Below are positions 54,200 to 63,790 of a DNA stretch of 64,000 nucleotides, one piece after another (positions within the stretch are counted from its first letter, which is position 1; every line of letters starts with the position of its first letter). A program made the translations under genes and the position numbers. The notes below the pieces were generated by a model. The model was not told where the DNA came from. It saw only the letters and a list, made by a program, of their open reading frames with translations, and did no database searches. Source of the DNA: CAG-533 sp964589375 (GTDB lineage: Bacteria > Bacillota_I > Bacilli_A > RF39 > UBA660); contig CAZPSA010000002.1 of the NCBI GenBank assembly GCA_964589375.1, forward strand, positions 1 through 64,000, written 5' to 3'.

Positions 54200-55448
54200 T
54201 AAATCCTCCCTCTAAAGTATAGACAAGTCCAAGCGAAATCTTTTTAGCTAGATTATTTACATCATCTAATGTTACATTTTTAAACATCTTTAACCTAGTC
54301 TCCCAATCATCTAGATCACTTACATCTTCGAAGAACTTATTATCAACTATTTTATTTAAAGAATCCATTGTCATAATTAAGCTTGTTTGAATAAATTTCT
54401 TAGCAGACGCCAACTCATTTTCCCTAACATTATTTACCATATCCTTCAAACTAGTTTTAATTAAAGAAAGTGCCTTATCCTTTTCCTTAACATCAACAGA
54501 AGTCGCAATATATATTAGTCCATCATATTTCTGATAATAAGAGTTAACATTATAACAAAGTGAATTATCAGCTCTTAACCTCTTATAAAGCTTTGACTCT
54601 AAAGATGAACCTCCTAATATTAAATTATATATAAACGCCACATACTTTCGCTCATAACTATCTAAATTATTAAGATTTAAAACCGCCACCATGGTAGTTT
54701 GAACATAACTAGATTTCTTAGAAATAGTTTTCTCTTTAAACTTTGGATTATCAACATAAAAAGACAATAAATGATTTTTAATAACATTAAAATTAGCATA
54801 CTTATAAATATAAGTTTTTGCCTCATCCATATCAATATCTCCAACTAAATAGACATCTATATAATCATTATTTAAAACTTCTTTATAATACTGATATAAA
54901 TTTTCTTTCGTAATTTCTAGAATATCTTCAATATAGCCAATACTACTTAATGAAGAAAAAGAGTTTTCTAAAGCACCACTAGCCTCACTTAAAGCATATT
55001 TTTTAGGATTTTCCTTAATACTATTAATTTCATCTTTTAAACGAACTTTTAGAAGTTCTAATTTTTTATCATCAAATTCTTCATTATGAACTAGAGGATT
55101 TAATATTAATTCAAAAATCAATTTAATTGCTTCTTCTAATATTTTTCGTTCGGTTAATAATGGATTTATAAAATCTAAACATACATTTGTAACTATACTA
55201 GCACCTACTCGATTAGTTGTAGCATAAACACTTGCATTATATAAATCTTCTAATTTTATCTCTAACTCCCTTTTAGTTCTATAATTAGAAGAACACTCTA
55301 ACAAATAATCAAATAGTAAATTTCTTTTAGTTACTATATCCTTTTTTATATTATTTCTAAATATTATTTCCAAATGAACTTGTTTAAATTTATCAGTTTT
55401 TATTAGATGTAAATTATAACCACCCATATTTTCTTTTTTATATACCAT
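54186..55448 (-). CDS. M16 peptidase-like protein, YmfF-like non-catalytic subunit
   Basis: 420 residues of the same fold as the next gene, but the HxxEH site is replaced by YLLECSSNYR, so it should not bind zinc. Such catalytic/non-catalytic pairs are normal for this family. AGAGG precedes the ATG. A TATAAT box at 55466-55471 (minus) may be its -10. Confidence 0.82.
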   Translation of the reverse strand: MVYKKENMGGYNLHLIKTDKFKQVHLEIIFRNNIKKDIVTKRNLLFDYLLECSSNYRTKRELEIKLEDLYNASVYATTNRVGASIVTNVCLDFINPLLTERKILEEAIKLIFELILNPLVHNEEFDDKKLELLKVRLKDEINSIKENPKKYALSEASGALENSFSSLSSIGYIEDILEITKENLYQYYKEVLNNDYIDVYLVGDIDMDEAKTYIYKYANFNVIKNHLLSFYVDNPKFKEKTISKKSSYVQTTMVAVLNLNNLDSYERKYVAFIYNLILGGSSLESKLYKRLRADNSLCYNVNSYYQKYDGLIYIATSVDVKEKDKALSLIKTSLKDMVNNVRENELASAKKFIQTSLIMTMDSLNKIVDNKFFEDVSDLDDWETRLKMFKNVTLDDVNNLAKKISLGLVYTLEGGFNEED

Positions 55449-55492
55449 TTTTTCGCCTCTTTACTATTATAACTTTTTTTCTTATTTTTATA

Positions 55493-55521
55493 ATGACATT
55501 ATACCACAATTAAGATATAAT
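55493..55521 (+). promoter_or_regulatory. Sigma-A promoter of deoD
   Basis: ATGACA, 17 nt, TATAAT: perfect -10, one mismatch in the -35, 25 nt before the deoD ATG. Confidence 0.75.
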
Positions 55522-55546
55522 CTAAAAGAAAGGTAGTTGATAAATT

Positions 55547-56266
55547 ATGAATCCTATCCATATTGTATGTTCTAAAGATAAGATTGCCACGAGAGTTTTA
55601 TTACCAGGAGATCCTTTACGAGCAAAATACATTGCTGATAAATATTTAGAAAACGCCCAATTGATAAATGATGTCCGTAATATGCTAGGCTTTACCGGAA
55701 CTTATAAAGGAAAAAAGATAACGGTTATTGGTTCGGGAATGGGTATTCCCAGTGCTAGTTTATACGCTTATGAATTATTTGCTTTTTATAATGTCAGAAA
55801 AATAATTAGAATTGGATCAGCCGGATCATTAAATCCCAATATTAAAGTTAGAGATATAGTTTTAGGAACTAGTGCCTATTCTCATTCAAACTTTAGATAT
55901 GCTTTAACTAAAAGCAAGTCTAAAAGAATATCATCTTCTAACTCATTAAATCAAATAATATTAGATAAAGCTAATAAACTAGGAATTAATTTAATTAAAG
56001 GAACGATATACACCTCAGAAGTATTTGATGCATACGTCCCAATTAATCATCTCTTGCGAGATGTTCCTAAAAACATAAATTTATTAGCATCTGAAATGGA
56101 AGCATTTGGAATTTATACAGTCGCCAATTATTTAAAAAAAGAAGCAACTACACTAGTTTCAATAACTGATAGCAAATTTACTCCCGAAAATAATTTAAGT
56201 CCCGAAGAAAGACAAAAAACTTTAGATGATATGATTATGCTTGCCCTAGAAAGTATTATCCGATAA
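55547..56266 (+). CDS. deoD: Purine nucleoside phosphorylase, DeoD type
   Basis: 239 residues, the usual length for the hexameric DeoD family. Splits purine nucleosides with phosphate in the salvage pathway. Signatures: VLLPGDPLRAKYIADKYLEN, GSGMGIPSASLYAYELF, IRIGSAGSLNPNIKVRD, LASEMEAFGIYTVANYL and the late VSITDSKF. Single plus-strand housekeeping gene in this half of the window, convergent with the ribosomal operon. Confidence 0.93.
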   Translation: MNPIHIVCSKDKIATRVLLPGDPLRAKYIADKYLENAQLINDVRNMLGFTGTYKGKKITVIGSGMGIPSASLYAYELFAFYNVRKIIRIGSAGSLNPNIKVRDIVLGTSAYSHSNFRYALTKSKSKRISSSNSLNQIILDKANKLGINLIKGTIYTSEVFDAYVPINHLLRDVPKNINLLASEMEAFGIYTVANYLKKEATTLVSITDSKFTPENNLSPEERQKTLDDMIMLALESIIR

Positions 56267-56300
56267 AAAAATCATGACATAACTAATATCATGATTTTTT
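56265..56300. terminator. Bidirectional terminator between deoD and rplQ
   Basis: AAAAAATCATGA / TCATGATTTTTT, a 12-bp stem with an 11-nt loop and A/T runs on both sides. Works for deoD (+) and the ribosomal operon (-). Confidence 0.85.
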
Positions 56301-56311
56301 ATTTACTTAAA

Positions 56312-56656
56312 TTAGTCAACTAACTCAAGTTTAATTTGCATCGCGTCATCGCCTTTACGTTCATTTAACTTAATTAAACGAGTGTATCCACCATTACGAT
56401 TTTCATAACGTTTATTTAATTCATTAAATAATTTATTAACTGCAACAGTGTCATTTTGTAAGAACGCTAAAGCCTTTCTTCTAGATACTAAAGATCCATC
56501 TTTACCATAAGTAATCATTTTATCAACAAATTTTCTAACTTCTTTTGCTCTAGCATCAGTAGTTACAACATATTCATTTTTAATTACATCTTTAGTAAGT
56601 CCAGCTAATATACTTCTTCTGATGCGTGTTTCTCTACCTAATTTACGATATAACAT
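56312..56656 (-). CDS. rplQ: Ribosomal protein L17
   Basis: 114 residues, last gene of the operon. MLYRKLGRETRIRRSILAGL at the start and the C-terminal NRNGGYTRLIKLNERKGDDA are characteristic; the family's usual length. Binds 23S rRNA near the exit tunnel. Confidence 0.96.
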   Translation of the reverse strand: MLYRKLGRETRIRRSILAGLTKDVIKNEYVVTTDARAKEVRKFVDKMITYGKDGSLVSRRKALAFLQNDTVAVNKLFNELNKRYENRNGGYTRLIKLNERKGDDAMQIKLELVD

Positions 56657-56671
56657 AATACTTACCTCTTT

Positions 56672-57613
56672 CTAATCGCGGAACTTTAGTCCCATTTCCT
56701 TAACTTTATCTAATACTTCTTTTAAAGACTTTTTACCTAAATTTCTAATCTTGGTAACATCTACTTCTCTTTTGTCAATTAAGTCTTGCATCGTATGAAT
56801 GCCAGCTCTTTTTAAACAGTTATAAGCTCTAACAGAAAATTCAATTTCTTCAATAGGAGTTTCTAATGTTTTGGTTATTTGATCAACTTTCTTTTCCGCA
56901 ATTATTCCAGTAACATCAGCAATATTATTTAAATCAGCAATAATATTAAGATGCTCAATTAATATTCTAGAAGCTAAAGCCATTGCTTCTTCAGGGCTCA
57001 TAGAACCATTTGTATAAACTTCCATAATTAATTTATCATAGTTTTCATTATGACCAACACGAGCACTTTCAACTTCATAAGCTACTCTTTCAATTGGACT
57101 ATATAATGAATCAATTGGAATAATACCTTGAACAGTATCACCTAATAACTTTTTATTTTCTTTTGAATCTACATATCCACGACCATTACCAACTGTCATT
57201 TCCATATAGATTTTACCACCCTTAACTAAATTACAAATAACTAAGTCAGGATTTACAATTTCAATATCAGCATCTTTTTCGATATCTCCAGCAGTTACAA
57301 CGCCTTCTTTATCAGCAGATAATCTAATTGTTTTATTTGTTTTACTATAATTTTTAATTACAACGCTTTTTAAATTTAGGATAATTGAAGTAACGTCTTC
57401 AACAACTCCATCAATTTTTTGAAATTCATGCATTACTCCATCTATTCTAACACTTGTAATTGCAGAACCAGGCATAGATGAAAGCATTACTCTTCTAAGT
57501 GCGTTCCCAATTGTTGTCCCAAAGCCTCTTTCTAAAGGTTCTAGTTCAAATTTTCCATAATTATTTTTTTCAATATATTCTGTAATTTTGTATTCTGGTT
57601 TTTCAAAATTCAT
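56672..57613 (-). CDS. rpoA: RNA polymerase alpha subunit
   Basis: 313 residues. N-terminal assembly domain with EPLERGFGTTIGNALRRVML, and a C-terminal helix-hairpin-helix domain (LKRAGIHTMQDLIDKREVDV, NLGKKSLKEVLDKVKEMGL) that contacts UP elements and regulators. Standard place between rpsK and rplQ. Confidence 0.97.
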   Translation of the reverse strand: MNFEKPEYKITEYIEKNNYGKFELEPLERGFGTTIGNALRRVMLSSMPGSAITSVRIDGVMHEFQKIDGVVEDVTSIILNLKSVVIKNYSKTNKTIRLSADKEGVVTAGDIEKDADIEIVNPDLVICNLVKGGKIYMEMTVGNGRGYVDSKENKKLLGDTVQGIIPIDSLYSPIERVAYEVESARVGHNENYDKLIMEVYTNGSMSPEEAMALASRILIEHLNIIADLNNIADVTGIIAEKKVDQITKTLETPIEEIEFSVRAYNCLKRAGIHTMQDLIDKREVDVTKIRNLGKKSLKEVLDKVKEMGLKFRD

Positions 57614-57634
57614 AATATCCTCAAATCCCCTTTC

Positions 57635-58018
57635 TTAGTTTCTTGGACGTTTTGGTGGTCTACAACCATTATGTGGTACTGGTGTTTCATCATTAATAGC
57701 GGTAATTTCTAAACCAGCAGCTTGAAGTGAACGAATTGCATTTTCTCTTCCGCCACCTAATCCTTTAACAAATACTTCTACTTTTTTTACTCCAGAGTCC
57801 ATTGCTACTTTAGCAGCAGCTTCAGCAGATTGACCAGCAGCAAATGGAGTCTTTTTCTTAGAACCCTTATAACCTATTGTTCCAGCAGAAGCCCAACTAA
57901 TAACATTACCATTAACATCTGTAATTGATACTACAGTATTATTATAAGTTGAATGAATATGTGCTTGTCCTTCAGGAATATTCTTTTTAACTTTTCTTTT
58001 TCTTCTATTATAAGCCAT
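57635..58018 (-). CDS. rpsK: Ribosomal protein S11
   Basis: 127 residues; GQAHIHSTYNNTVVSITDVN, then RNPLQ-type region VKGLGGGRENAIRSLQAAGL, ending NGCRPPKRPRN. Complete. Confidence 0.97.
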   Translation of the reverse strand: MAYNRRKRKVKKNIPEGQAHIHSTYNNTVVSITDVNGNVISWASAGTIGYKGSKKKTPFAAGQSAEAAAKVAMDSGVKKVEVFVKGLGGGRENAIRSLQAAGLEITAINDETPVPHNGCRPPKRPRN

Positions 58019-58028
58019 ACTATACCTC

Positions 58029-58403
58029 CTATTTACCTACTTTTTTCTTATTAGCAACTACTTTACCTTTACCCTTACGAGTTTTAGCATTTCTACTAGT
58101 TCTTTGTCCATGAACTGGTAATCCTTTTTTATGTCTAACGCCTTGGTAAGAGTTGATTTCCATTTTATTTTTGATATTCATTTGAACTTCACGTCTTAAA
58201 TCACCTTCAGTTAAATAATTATCAATTTCTTTTCTCAATGCTGCTTCTTCATCAGTAGTTAGATCTTTTACTCTTTTTGATGGATCAACTTTAGCTAAAG
58301 CACATACTTTTTCAGATGTACTTCTACCAATACCATAAATATAAGTTAATCCAATAACTGTTCTCTTCTCTTTTGGTAATTCTACATTTTTAATACGAGC
58401 CAT
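58029..58403 (-). CDS. rpsM: Ribosomal protein S13
   Basis: 124 residues; YIYGIGRSTSEKVCALAKVD (helix-two-turn-helix) and GVRHKKGLPVHGQRTSRNAK, ending in a basic tail. Complete. Confidence 0.97.
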   Translation of the reverse strand: MARIKNVELPKEKRTVIGLTYIYGIGRSTSEKVCALAKVDPSKRVKDLTTDEEAALRKEIDNYLTEGDLRREVQMNIKNKMEINSYQGVRHKKGLPVHGQRTSRNAKTRKGKGKVVANKKKVGK

Positions 58404-58414
58404 AAATATTCCTC

Positions 58415-58528
58415 CTAACCTTGTCTTTGTTTATGTTTAGGGTTATCACAAATAACCATAACTTTACCTTTTCTTCTAATTATTCTACATTTAGCACACA
58501 TTTTTTTTACAGATGGTCTAACTTTCAT
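58415..58528 (-). CDS. rpmJ: Ribosomal protein L36
   Basis: 37 residues, MKVRPSVKKMCAKCRIIRRK onward, with the zinc ligands CAKC, a later Cys (VICDN) and His (KHKQRQG). The zinc-binding form. Start ATG at 58528 follows AGGAGG, 8 nt after infA. Confidence 0.95.
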   Translation of the reverse strand: MKVRPSVKKMCAKCRIIRRKGKVMVICDNPKHKQRQG

Positions 58529-58536
58529 AAATCCTC

Positions 58537-58749
58537 CTATTTTCTATAAATTATACGCCCACGTGTTATATCATATGGCGAAATTTCTATAGTAACTCTA
58601 TCACCCGGTAAGATACGAATCATATTCATTCGTATTTTACCAGAAACGTGAGCTATTACTATACTTCCATTTTCTAATTCAACCTTATATTCATCTTTGA
58701 TAACATCTATAACTTTACCATCAACTTCAATCTTAGTTTCTTTAGCCAC
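58537..58749 (-). CDS. infA: Translation initiation factor IF-1
   Basis: 70 residues, an OB-fold protein: VKLENGS-type strand VELENGSIVIAHVSGKIRMN and ILPGDRVTIEISPYDITRGR. Usual length 70-72. Confidence 0.96.
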   Translation of the reverse strand: MAKETKIEVDGKVIDVIKDEYKVELENGSIVIAHVSGKIRMNMIRILPGDRVTIEISPYDITRGRIIYRK

Positions 58750-58753
58750 TTTT

Positions 58754-59500
58754 TCACTCTCCTGTTAATATTTCATATCCATCTTTTGTAACAACAACTG
58801 TATGTTCAAAATGAGCACTTGGCTTACCATCTTGAGTTACAATTGTCCATTCATCATCAAGAATACCTACAAATCTTTTCCCAGCATTAATCATAGGCTC
58901 AACCGCAATAACCATGCCAGCTACCAATTTTAAACCGGTATTATATTTGCCAAAATTTGGAACATCCGGTTCTTCATGTAAATCCTTGCCAACACCATGA
59001 CCTACTAATTCTCTAACTACACTAAGGCCTTGTTTTTTAGCGTACTCAGAAATTCTAGCTCCAATATTATAAAGATGAGCACCTTCTTTTACTTCTGATA
59101 AACCAATATATAAAGCTTTCTCAGTATGATGAAGAAGTCTTTCTTTTTCTTTATTAATTGTTCCAACTGGATAAGTCCAAGCTGAATCAGAGTGATACCC
59201 TTTATAGTAAGTACATATATCCAAAGTAACAATATCACCATTTTTAAGTTTACGATCACTGCCGATACCATGGACAACTTCATCGTTAACTGATACACAT
59301 ATATTACCAGGATATCCCTCATAATTCAAACAACTTGGCTTTGCCCCATGACTTTCAATAAACTTACCAGCTTCCTCATCTAAAAACTTAGTTGTAACAC
59401 CCGGTTTAATAAGGCCTTTTAAATATTGATGACACATATAAGTTATATGTCCGGATTCTTTTATTAATGCTATCTCTTCTGGGGTCTTAATACTTATCAT
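58754..59500 (-). CDS. map: Methionine aminopeptidase
   Basis: 248 residues, type Ia. Metal ligands in DICTYYKGYHSDSAWTYPVG (two Asp), GHGVGKDLHEEP (His), AVEPMI (Glu) and FEHTVVV (Glu). Removes the start Met from new proteins. Overlaps adk by 4 nt (ATGA). Confidence 0.96.
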   Translation of the reverse strand: MISIKTPEEIALIKESGHITYMCHQYLKGLIKPGVTTKFLDEEAGKFIESHGAKPSCLNYEGYPGNICVSVNDEVVHGIGSDRKLKNGDIVTLDICTYYKGYHSDSAWTYPVGTINKEKERLLHHTEKALYIGLSEVKEGAHLYNIGARISEYAKKQGLSVVRELVGHGVGKDLHEEPDVPNFGKYNTGLKLVAGMVIAVEPMINAGKRFVGILDDEWTIVTQDGKPSAHFEHTVVVTKDGYEILTGE

Positions 59501-60135
59501 TTAATCACTTTCTCAATTTCAGCAAATGTTTCTTCTGCTGTATCACAATTAGTAATTACATGGAGTAAATTTTGCTTTTTATAATAATCAAGTAATGGTG
59601 CAGTATTATCTAAATAAGTGTTATATCTAATTTTAAAAGTTTCTTCATTATCATCAACCCGATTTAACAATTCACATTTACAATCATCACACATATCAGA
59701 AACAATTGGTTTTTTAAATTCTTTATGATATGTTTTCCCACACTTAGGACAATAAACACGACCAACTACTCTTTTTACTAACAACTCATAAGGAACATCT
59801 AAAGAAATAATTGCATCTAAAGATTTATTTATCTTAGATAATATTTCATCTAAATAAGGAACTTGCTGCATATTTCTAGGATATCCATCTAAAATAAATG
59901 GTCTATCATCACTACTAAGTTCCTTAGTAAGCAATGAATTAACTATCTCATCACTTACTAATTCACCAGTCTTAAGTAATAAATCAATTTGCTTACCTAA
60001 TTCGCTTCCGCTTTTTACTTCATTCCTAAGTAAATCTCCAGTTGAAATATGTTTATAATTATATTTAGTGACTAATAAATCACTTTGTGTCCCCTTACCA
60101 GCAGCAGGTGGCGCAATAAAAACTATATTTTTCAT
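59497..60135 (-). CDS. adk: Adenylate kinase, zinc form
   Basis: 212 residues. P-loop APPAAGKGTQSD, HISTGDLLRNEVKSG, LDGYPRN, and a long LID with four Cys (VYCPKCGKTY and MCDDCKCEL) typical of the Gram-positive zinc-binding form. Ends in TGA within the map start. Converts AMP and ATP to two ADP. Confidence 0.96.
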   Translation of the reverse strand: MKNIVFIAPPAAGKGTQSDLLVTKYNYKHISTGDLLRNEVKSGSELGKQIDLLLKTGELVSDEIVNSLLTKELSSDDRPFILDGYPRNMQQVPYLDEILSKINKSLDAIISLDVPYELLVKRVVGRVYCPKCGKTYHKEFKKPIVSDMCDDCKCELLNRVDDNEETFKIRYNTYLDNTAPLLDYYKKQNLLHVITNCDTAEETFAEIEKVIK

Positions 60136-61403
60136 CTTCTTCTTCTTTTCTTTCTTATACCATTATAACTACGAGATACAATACTACTTTCTAATTGTTT
60201 ATAAGTTTCTAATGCAACTCCAACGACAATTATTAAACCAGTACCTCCAATTGTAACATTACTTGGTAAATTAGTTACTTTACTAAATATTATTGGTAAA
60301 GCTGCAATTATCATCAAACCTAATGTTCCAAATACAGTTAAACGAGTAATAACGTATTTTAGATATTTACTAGTCTGTTCTCCTGGCGTAATACCCGGAA
60401 TATAACTATGCGATTTATCTAAATTTTCCGCTATTTCATCAGGATTTAATTGTAATAATGTATAGAAATAACCAAATAAGAATATCAATACCATATATAG
60501 CAAAAATCCTGTATAAGATGTATAAACAATATAATTATTAACAAAATTTGAAAAAGCTTCATTCTTTATAACCTCAGCAATTAATGAAGGAATTCCTACG
60601 ATTGCTGATGCAAAAATAACAGGAACAACACTTGCCGAATTTAACTTAACCGGAATAAACGATTTTTCTCCACCATAAGAAGAAGCCGTTCTATTAGAAT
60701 ACTGAATTGGTACTCTTCTTTCCGCTATTTGCATACATACAACGCCAATAATTATCGCTAAATATACTAGCACAAATAATGTAAACAAAAATATTCCCAA
60801 CCACTTACTAAAACTTGAACCTAAAATTAAGGAATTAAAAGCGGTAATAAATGTTTGCGGTAAAGTATTAACAATACCAGCCATAATAATCAAAGATACA
60901 CCATTACCAATACCTTTACGAGTAATTTCATCTCCTAACCAAAGAAGAAATGCTGTACCAGCAGTTAAATAAATCGTAGACTTAATAACTTCTAAAGTAC
61001 CTCCATTACCTAAAAAAGCGATAGAAAAGACATAACCTTGAATTAGGGCAAAGACAATACCCAAATAACGATTTATCTTATTTAGCTTTTGTCTACCAGT
61101 TGCCCCTTGTTCTTTTAATTCTTTAAAATAAGGTATAATATCCATTTGAAATAATTGCGTAATAATCGTTGCCGTAATATAAGGCATAACTCCTAATGCA
61201 AAGATTGAAAATGATTTCAAACTTCCACCACTCATCAAGTTAAGTAGTTCTAAAAAACCTAAATTTTTTGTAATTTCTTTAGCTCCAGGTACCATTATAT
61301 TAGTTCCAAGAGCAAATATTGCTAAACACCCTAAGGTGAACAATATCCTTTTGCGTAAATCTTTATTAGTCGGACTAAATAGTCCTTTTAGATTTGCAAA
61401 CAT
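60132..61403 (-). CDS. secY: Protein translocase subunit SecY
   Basis: 423 residues with ten membrane helices; the plug-helix region MSGGSLKSFSIFALGVMPYI, TAGTAFLLWLGDEITRKGIG, and cytosolic loop QIAERRVPIQYSNR are typical. A basic end (RKKRRRR). Forms the export channel with SecE and SecG. Confidence 0.96.
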   Translation of the reverse strand: MFANLKGLFSPTNKDLRKRILFTLGCLAIFALGTNIMVPGAKEITKNLGFLELLNLMSGGSLKSFSIFALGVMPYITATIITQLFQMDIIPYFKELKEQGATGRQKLNKINRYLGIVFALIQGYVFSIAFLGNGGTLEVIKSTIYLTAGTAFLLWLGDEITRKGIGNGVSLIIMAGIVNTLPQTFITAFNSLILGSSFSKWLGIFLFTLFVLVYLAIIIGVVCMQIAERRVPIQYSNRTASSYGGEKSFIPVKLNSASVVPVIFASAIVGIPSLIAEVIKNEAFSNFVNNYIVYTSYTGFLLYMVLIFLFGYFYTLLQLNPDEIAENLDKSHSYIPGITPGEQTSKYLKYVITRLTVFGTLGLMIIAALPIIFSKVTNLPSNVTIGGTGLIIVVGVALETYKQLESSIVSRSYNGIRKKRRRR

Positions 61404-61843
61404 TAAATCACCTCAGCAGTCCCGCCAGCACTTTCAATTTTACTTACAGCAATAGATGAAAATCTATTTGCTTTAATTGTTAATTTCTTTTCTAAATTAC
61501 CATTACCTAAAACTTTTAAGCCTGATAATTCTTTTTTTACAATTCCAAGTTCTTTTAATAATTCCATAGTTACAACATCACCATCATTAAATCTGTTTAA
61601 ATCACTTAAATTAATGATTGCATATCTAGTTGTAAAAGCAGCATTATTAAATCCCCCTTTAGGAATACGACGGTAAATTGGACTTTGTCCACCTTGGAAC
61701 CAAGGTTTAATTGATACGCCACTTCTAGCTTTTTGTCCTTTTTCACCACGAGTAGAAGTCTTTCCCATTCCAGATCCTGGGCCACGACCTACTCTTTTAA
61801 TTTTTTTACTTTCTGGAAGTGAGTTTAATTCATGTAATTTCAT
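61403..61843 (-). CDS. rplO: Ribosomal protein L15
   Basis: 146 residues from ATG 61843 (GGAGTT upstream; an earlier in-frame ATG would add 17 atypical residues and overlap rpsE). MKLHELNSLPESKKIKRVGR and GSGMGKTSTRGEKGQKAR are the family start. One base overlap with secY. Confidence 0.95.
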   Translation of the reverse strand: MKLHELNSLPESKKIKRVGRGPGSGMGKTSTRGEKGQKARSGVSIKPWFQGGQSPIYRRIPKGGFNNAAFTTRYAIINLSDLNRFNDGDVVTMELLKELGIVKKELSGLKVLGNGNLEKKLTIKANRFSSIAVSKIESAGGTAEVI

Positions 61844-61844
61844 C

Positions 61845-62441
61845 TTATAACTCCTCCACTTTCTTACCACGAAGCTCTGCAATATGTTCAGCACTTCTTT
61901 GTGATTTTAAAGCTTCTAAAGTAGCCTTAGCCACATTTACTTGAGTATTAGAACCCAAAGATTTAGAAACTATATCTTTAATACCAGCTATTTCTAATAC
62001 AGCACGTACTGCTCCACCAGCAATAATTCCTGTACCTTCTTTGGCCGGTTTAATTAAAACTTTAGCTCTACCACATTTTCCAATTTGTTCATGAGAAACT
62101 GTTCTACCATCAACAATATCAATCTTAACTAAATTCTTATTAGCAGCTTGAATACCTTTTTTAATTGCTTCAGGTACTTCCATAGACTTACCAGTTCCTA
62201 TACCTACTAAACCTTTACCATCACCAACTACCATAGTAGCCGCAAAACGGAAATGACGTCCACCTTTAGTAACTTTTGTTACACGAGTGATTGAAATAAC
62301 TTTTTCTTCTAAAAGTTTCTTTTTAGGTTCGAAGTTCTTTTTAAATTCTTTTCTAGGCTTTCTATTAAAGTTTTTATTATTTTTATTATCTTTAACTGTT
62401 TCTACATTTTGAGTAGCAACAACATTCTTTTCTTCTTCCAT
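61845..62441 (-). CDS. rpsE: Ribosomal protein S5
   Basis: 198 residues; core from about residue 45 with RFAATMVVGDGKGLVGIGTG and KEGTGIIAGGAVRAVLEIAG. The N-terminal 40 or so residues are a Lys/Asn-rich extension (NKNNKNFNRKPRKEFKKNF) not present in B. subtilis S5 (166 residues). rplO follows directly; no rpmD lies between. Confidence 0.96.
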   Translation of the reverse strand: MEEEKNVVATQNVETVKDNKNNKNFNRKPRKEFKKNFEPKKKLLEEKVISITRVTKVTKGGRHFRFAATMVVGDGKGLVGIGTGKSMEVPEAIKKGIQAANKNLVKIDIVDGRTVSHEQIGKCGRAKVLIKPAKEGTGIIAGGAVRAVLEIAGIKDIVSKSLGSNTQVNVAKATLEALKSQRSAEHIAELRGKKVEEL

Positions 62442-62454
62442 TATTTCCCTCCCT

Positions 62455-62811
62455 CTAGAACTCTAATCCGTTTTCACGTGCTGCCTCTGCTAAAGCACTT
62501 ACACGTCCATGATATTGGTAGCCACCTCTATCAAAAACAACTTTTTTAATATTTAATTCAAGAGCCTTTTTCGCAATATCAGCACCTACTATTTTAGCAC
62601 CTTCAACATTGCCACCATTATCGATTTTTAAGGCTACACTAGAAGAGCTTACTAAAGTTTTAGCAGTTTCATCATCAATAATTTGTGCATAAATTTCATT
62701 ATTAGATCTAAATACATTTAATCTAGGCATAGTAGATGTTCCAAAAACATTCTTACGAACACGAGCGTGTCTTCTTTGTCTAGCAACATTTCTTGATTCT
62801 TTTTTTATCAT
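62455..62811 (-). CDS. rplR: Ribosomal protein L18
   Basis: 118 residues; ARQRRHARVRKNVFGTSTMP, RLNVFRSNNEIYAQIIDD and FDRGGYQYHGRVSALAEAAR. Binds 5S rRNA. Complete. Confidence 0.96.
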   Translation of the reverse strand: MIKKESRNVARQRRHARVRKNVFGTSTMPRLNVFRSNNEIYAQIIDDETAKTLVSSSSVALKIDNGGNVEGAKIVGADIAKKALELNIKKVVFDRGGYQYHGRVSALAEAARENGLEF

Positions 62812-62820
62812 ACTTTCCTC

Positions 62821-63366
62821 CTACTTAGCAGCTTTCTTTCCTTCTTTACGTCTAATAACTTCGCCCTTATAACGAATACCTTTTCCTTTATATGGTTCTG
62901 GTTTTCTTATTTTACGAATGTTAGCCGCAAATTCAGATACTTTTTGATTATCAATTCCTGATATCTTTAATTCTGTATTTGATGGAGCTTCTACCTTAAT
63001 ATCAGATGGAATTTCCACGATAACTGGGTGAGAATATCCAGCACTAACAGTAATTTTATTACCAGAAACAGCAAATCTATAACCTACACCTACTGTTTCA
63101 AGTTCTTTTACAAATCCAGTATGAACACCTTCAATCATTTTAGCAATAAGAGCATTTGTAGTTCCATGAATACTCTTAGTAAATAATGCTTCATTATTTC
63201 TCTTAGTAGTTATACTAGTTTCTGTAATATCAATTGTAATTAATTTATTAAATTCTTTTATTAGTTCTCCTTTAGGTCCTTTTACAGTTAATGTATTAGT
63301 ATCTTTATCTAAAGTAACTGTTACACCTTCAGGAATATTTAATACTCTATTTCCAATTCTACTCAT
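62821..63366 (-). CDS. rplF: Ribosomal protein L6
   Basis: 181 residues from ATG 63366 (a TTG 6 nt upstream is less likely). MSRIGNRVLNIPEGVTVTLD at the start, VGVGYRFAVSGNKITVSAGY and RKPEPYKGKGIRYKGEVIRR at the end. Confidence 0.96.
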   Translation of the reverse strand: MSRIGNRVLNIPEGVTVTLDKDTNTLTVKGPKGELIKEFNKLITIDITETSITTKRNNEALFTKSIHGTTNALIAKMIEGVHTGFVKELETVGVGYRFAVSGNKITVSAGYSHPVIVEIPSDIKVEAPSNTELKISGIDNQKVSEFAANIRKIRKPEPYKGKGIRYKGEVIRRKEGKKAAK

Positions 63367-63378
63367 AACCAATTTTCC

Positions 63379-63774
63379 TTACCAAATATAGGCAAGTACT
63401 TCTCCTCCTAGATTATTTTCTCTAGCCTTCTTATCAGTCATGATACCTTTAGAAGTAGAAATGATAGCAATTCCTAAACCATTTAGTACTTTTGGAAGTT
63501 CGTCATGTTTAACATATACTCTAAGTCCAGGTTTACTAATTCTCTTAAGACCAATAATAACTCTTTCTTTCTTATTATCGCCATATTTAAGTGTTAATGT
63601 TAACATTTTATTTTCATTATTTTCTGCAAAATCACTAATATAACCTTCTTCTTTTAAGATAGCAGCAATAGCTCTAGTCATCTTAGTATTAATTACATCA
63701 ACATTTGCATACTTCATTTGATTTGCATTACGAATTCTTGTAAGCATATCAGCAATAACATCATTTACAAACAT
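63379..63774 (-). CDS. rpsH: Ribosomal protein S8
   Basis: 131 residues; IADMLTRIRNANQMKYANVD and GIAIISTSKGIMTDKKAREN, ending GGEVLAYIW. Complete. Confidence 0.96.
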   Translation of the reverse strand: MFVNDVIADMLTRIRNANQMKYANVDVINTKMTRAIAAILKEEGYISDFAENNENKMLTLTLKYGDNKKERVIIGLKRISKPGLRVYVKHDELPKVLNGLGIAIISTSKGIMTDKKARENNLGGEVLAYIW

Positions 63775-63790
63775 TTCCGATTCTTCCTTT

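Noticed and set aside
54186..55448. The missing HxxEH in the first M16 protein as gene decay.
   Set aside because: A non-catalytic partner beside an active one is the normal state of the YmfF/YmfH pair.
59497..59500. Use of TGA for Trp as in mycoplasmas.
   Set aside because: TGA clearly ends adk, fmt and the 39328 methyltransferase in short coupling overlaps, and Trp is coded by TGG.
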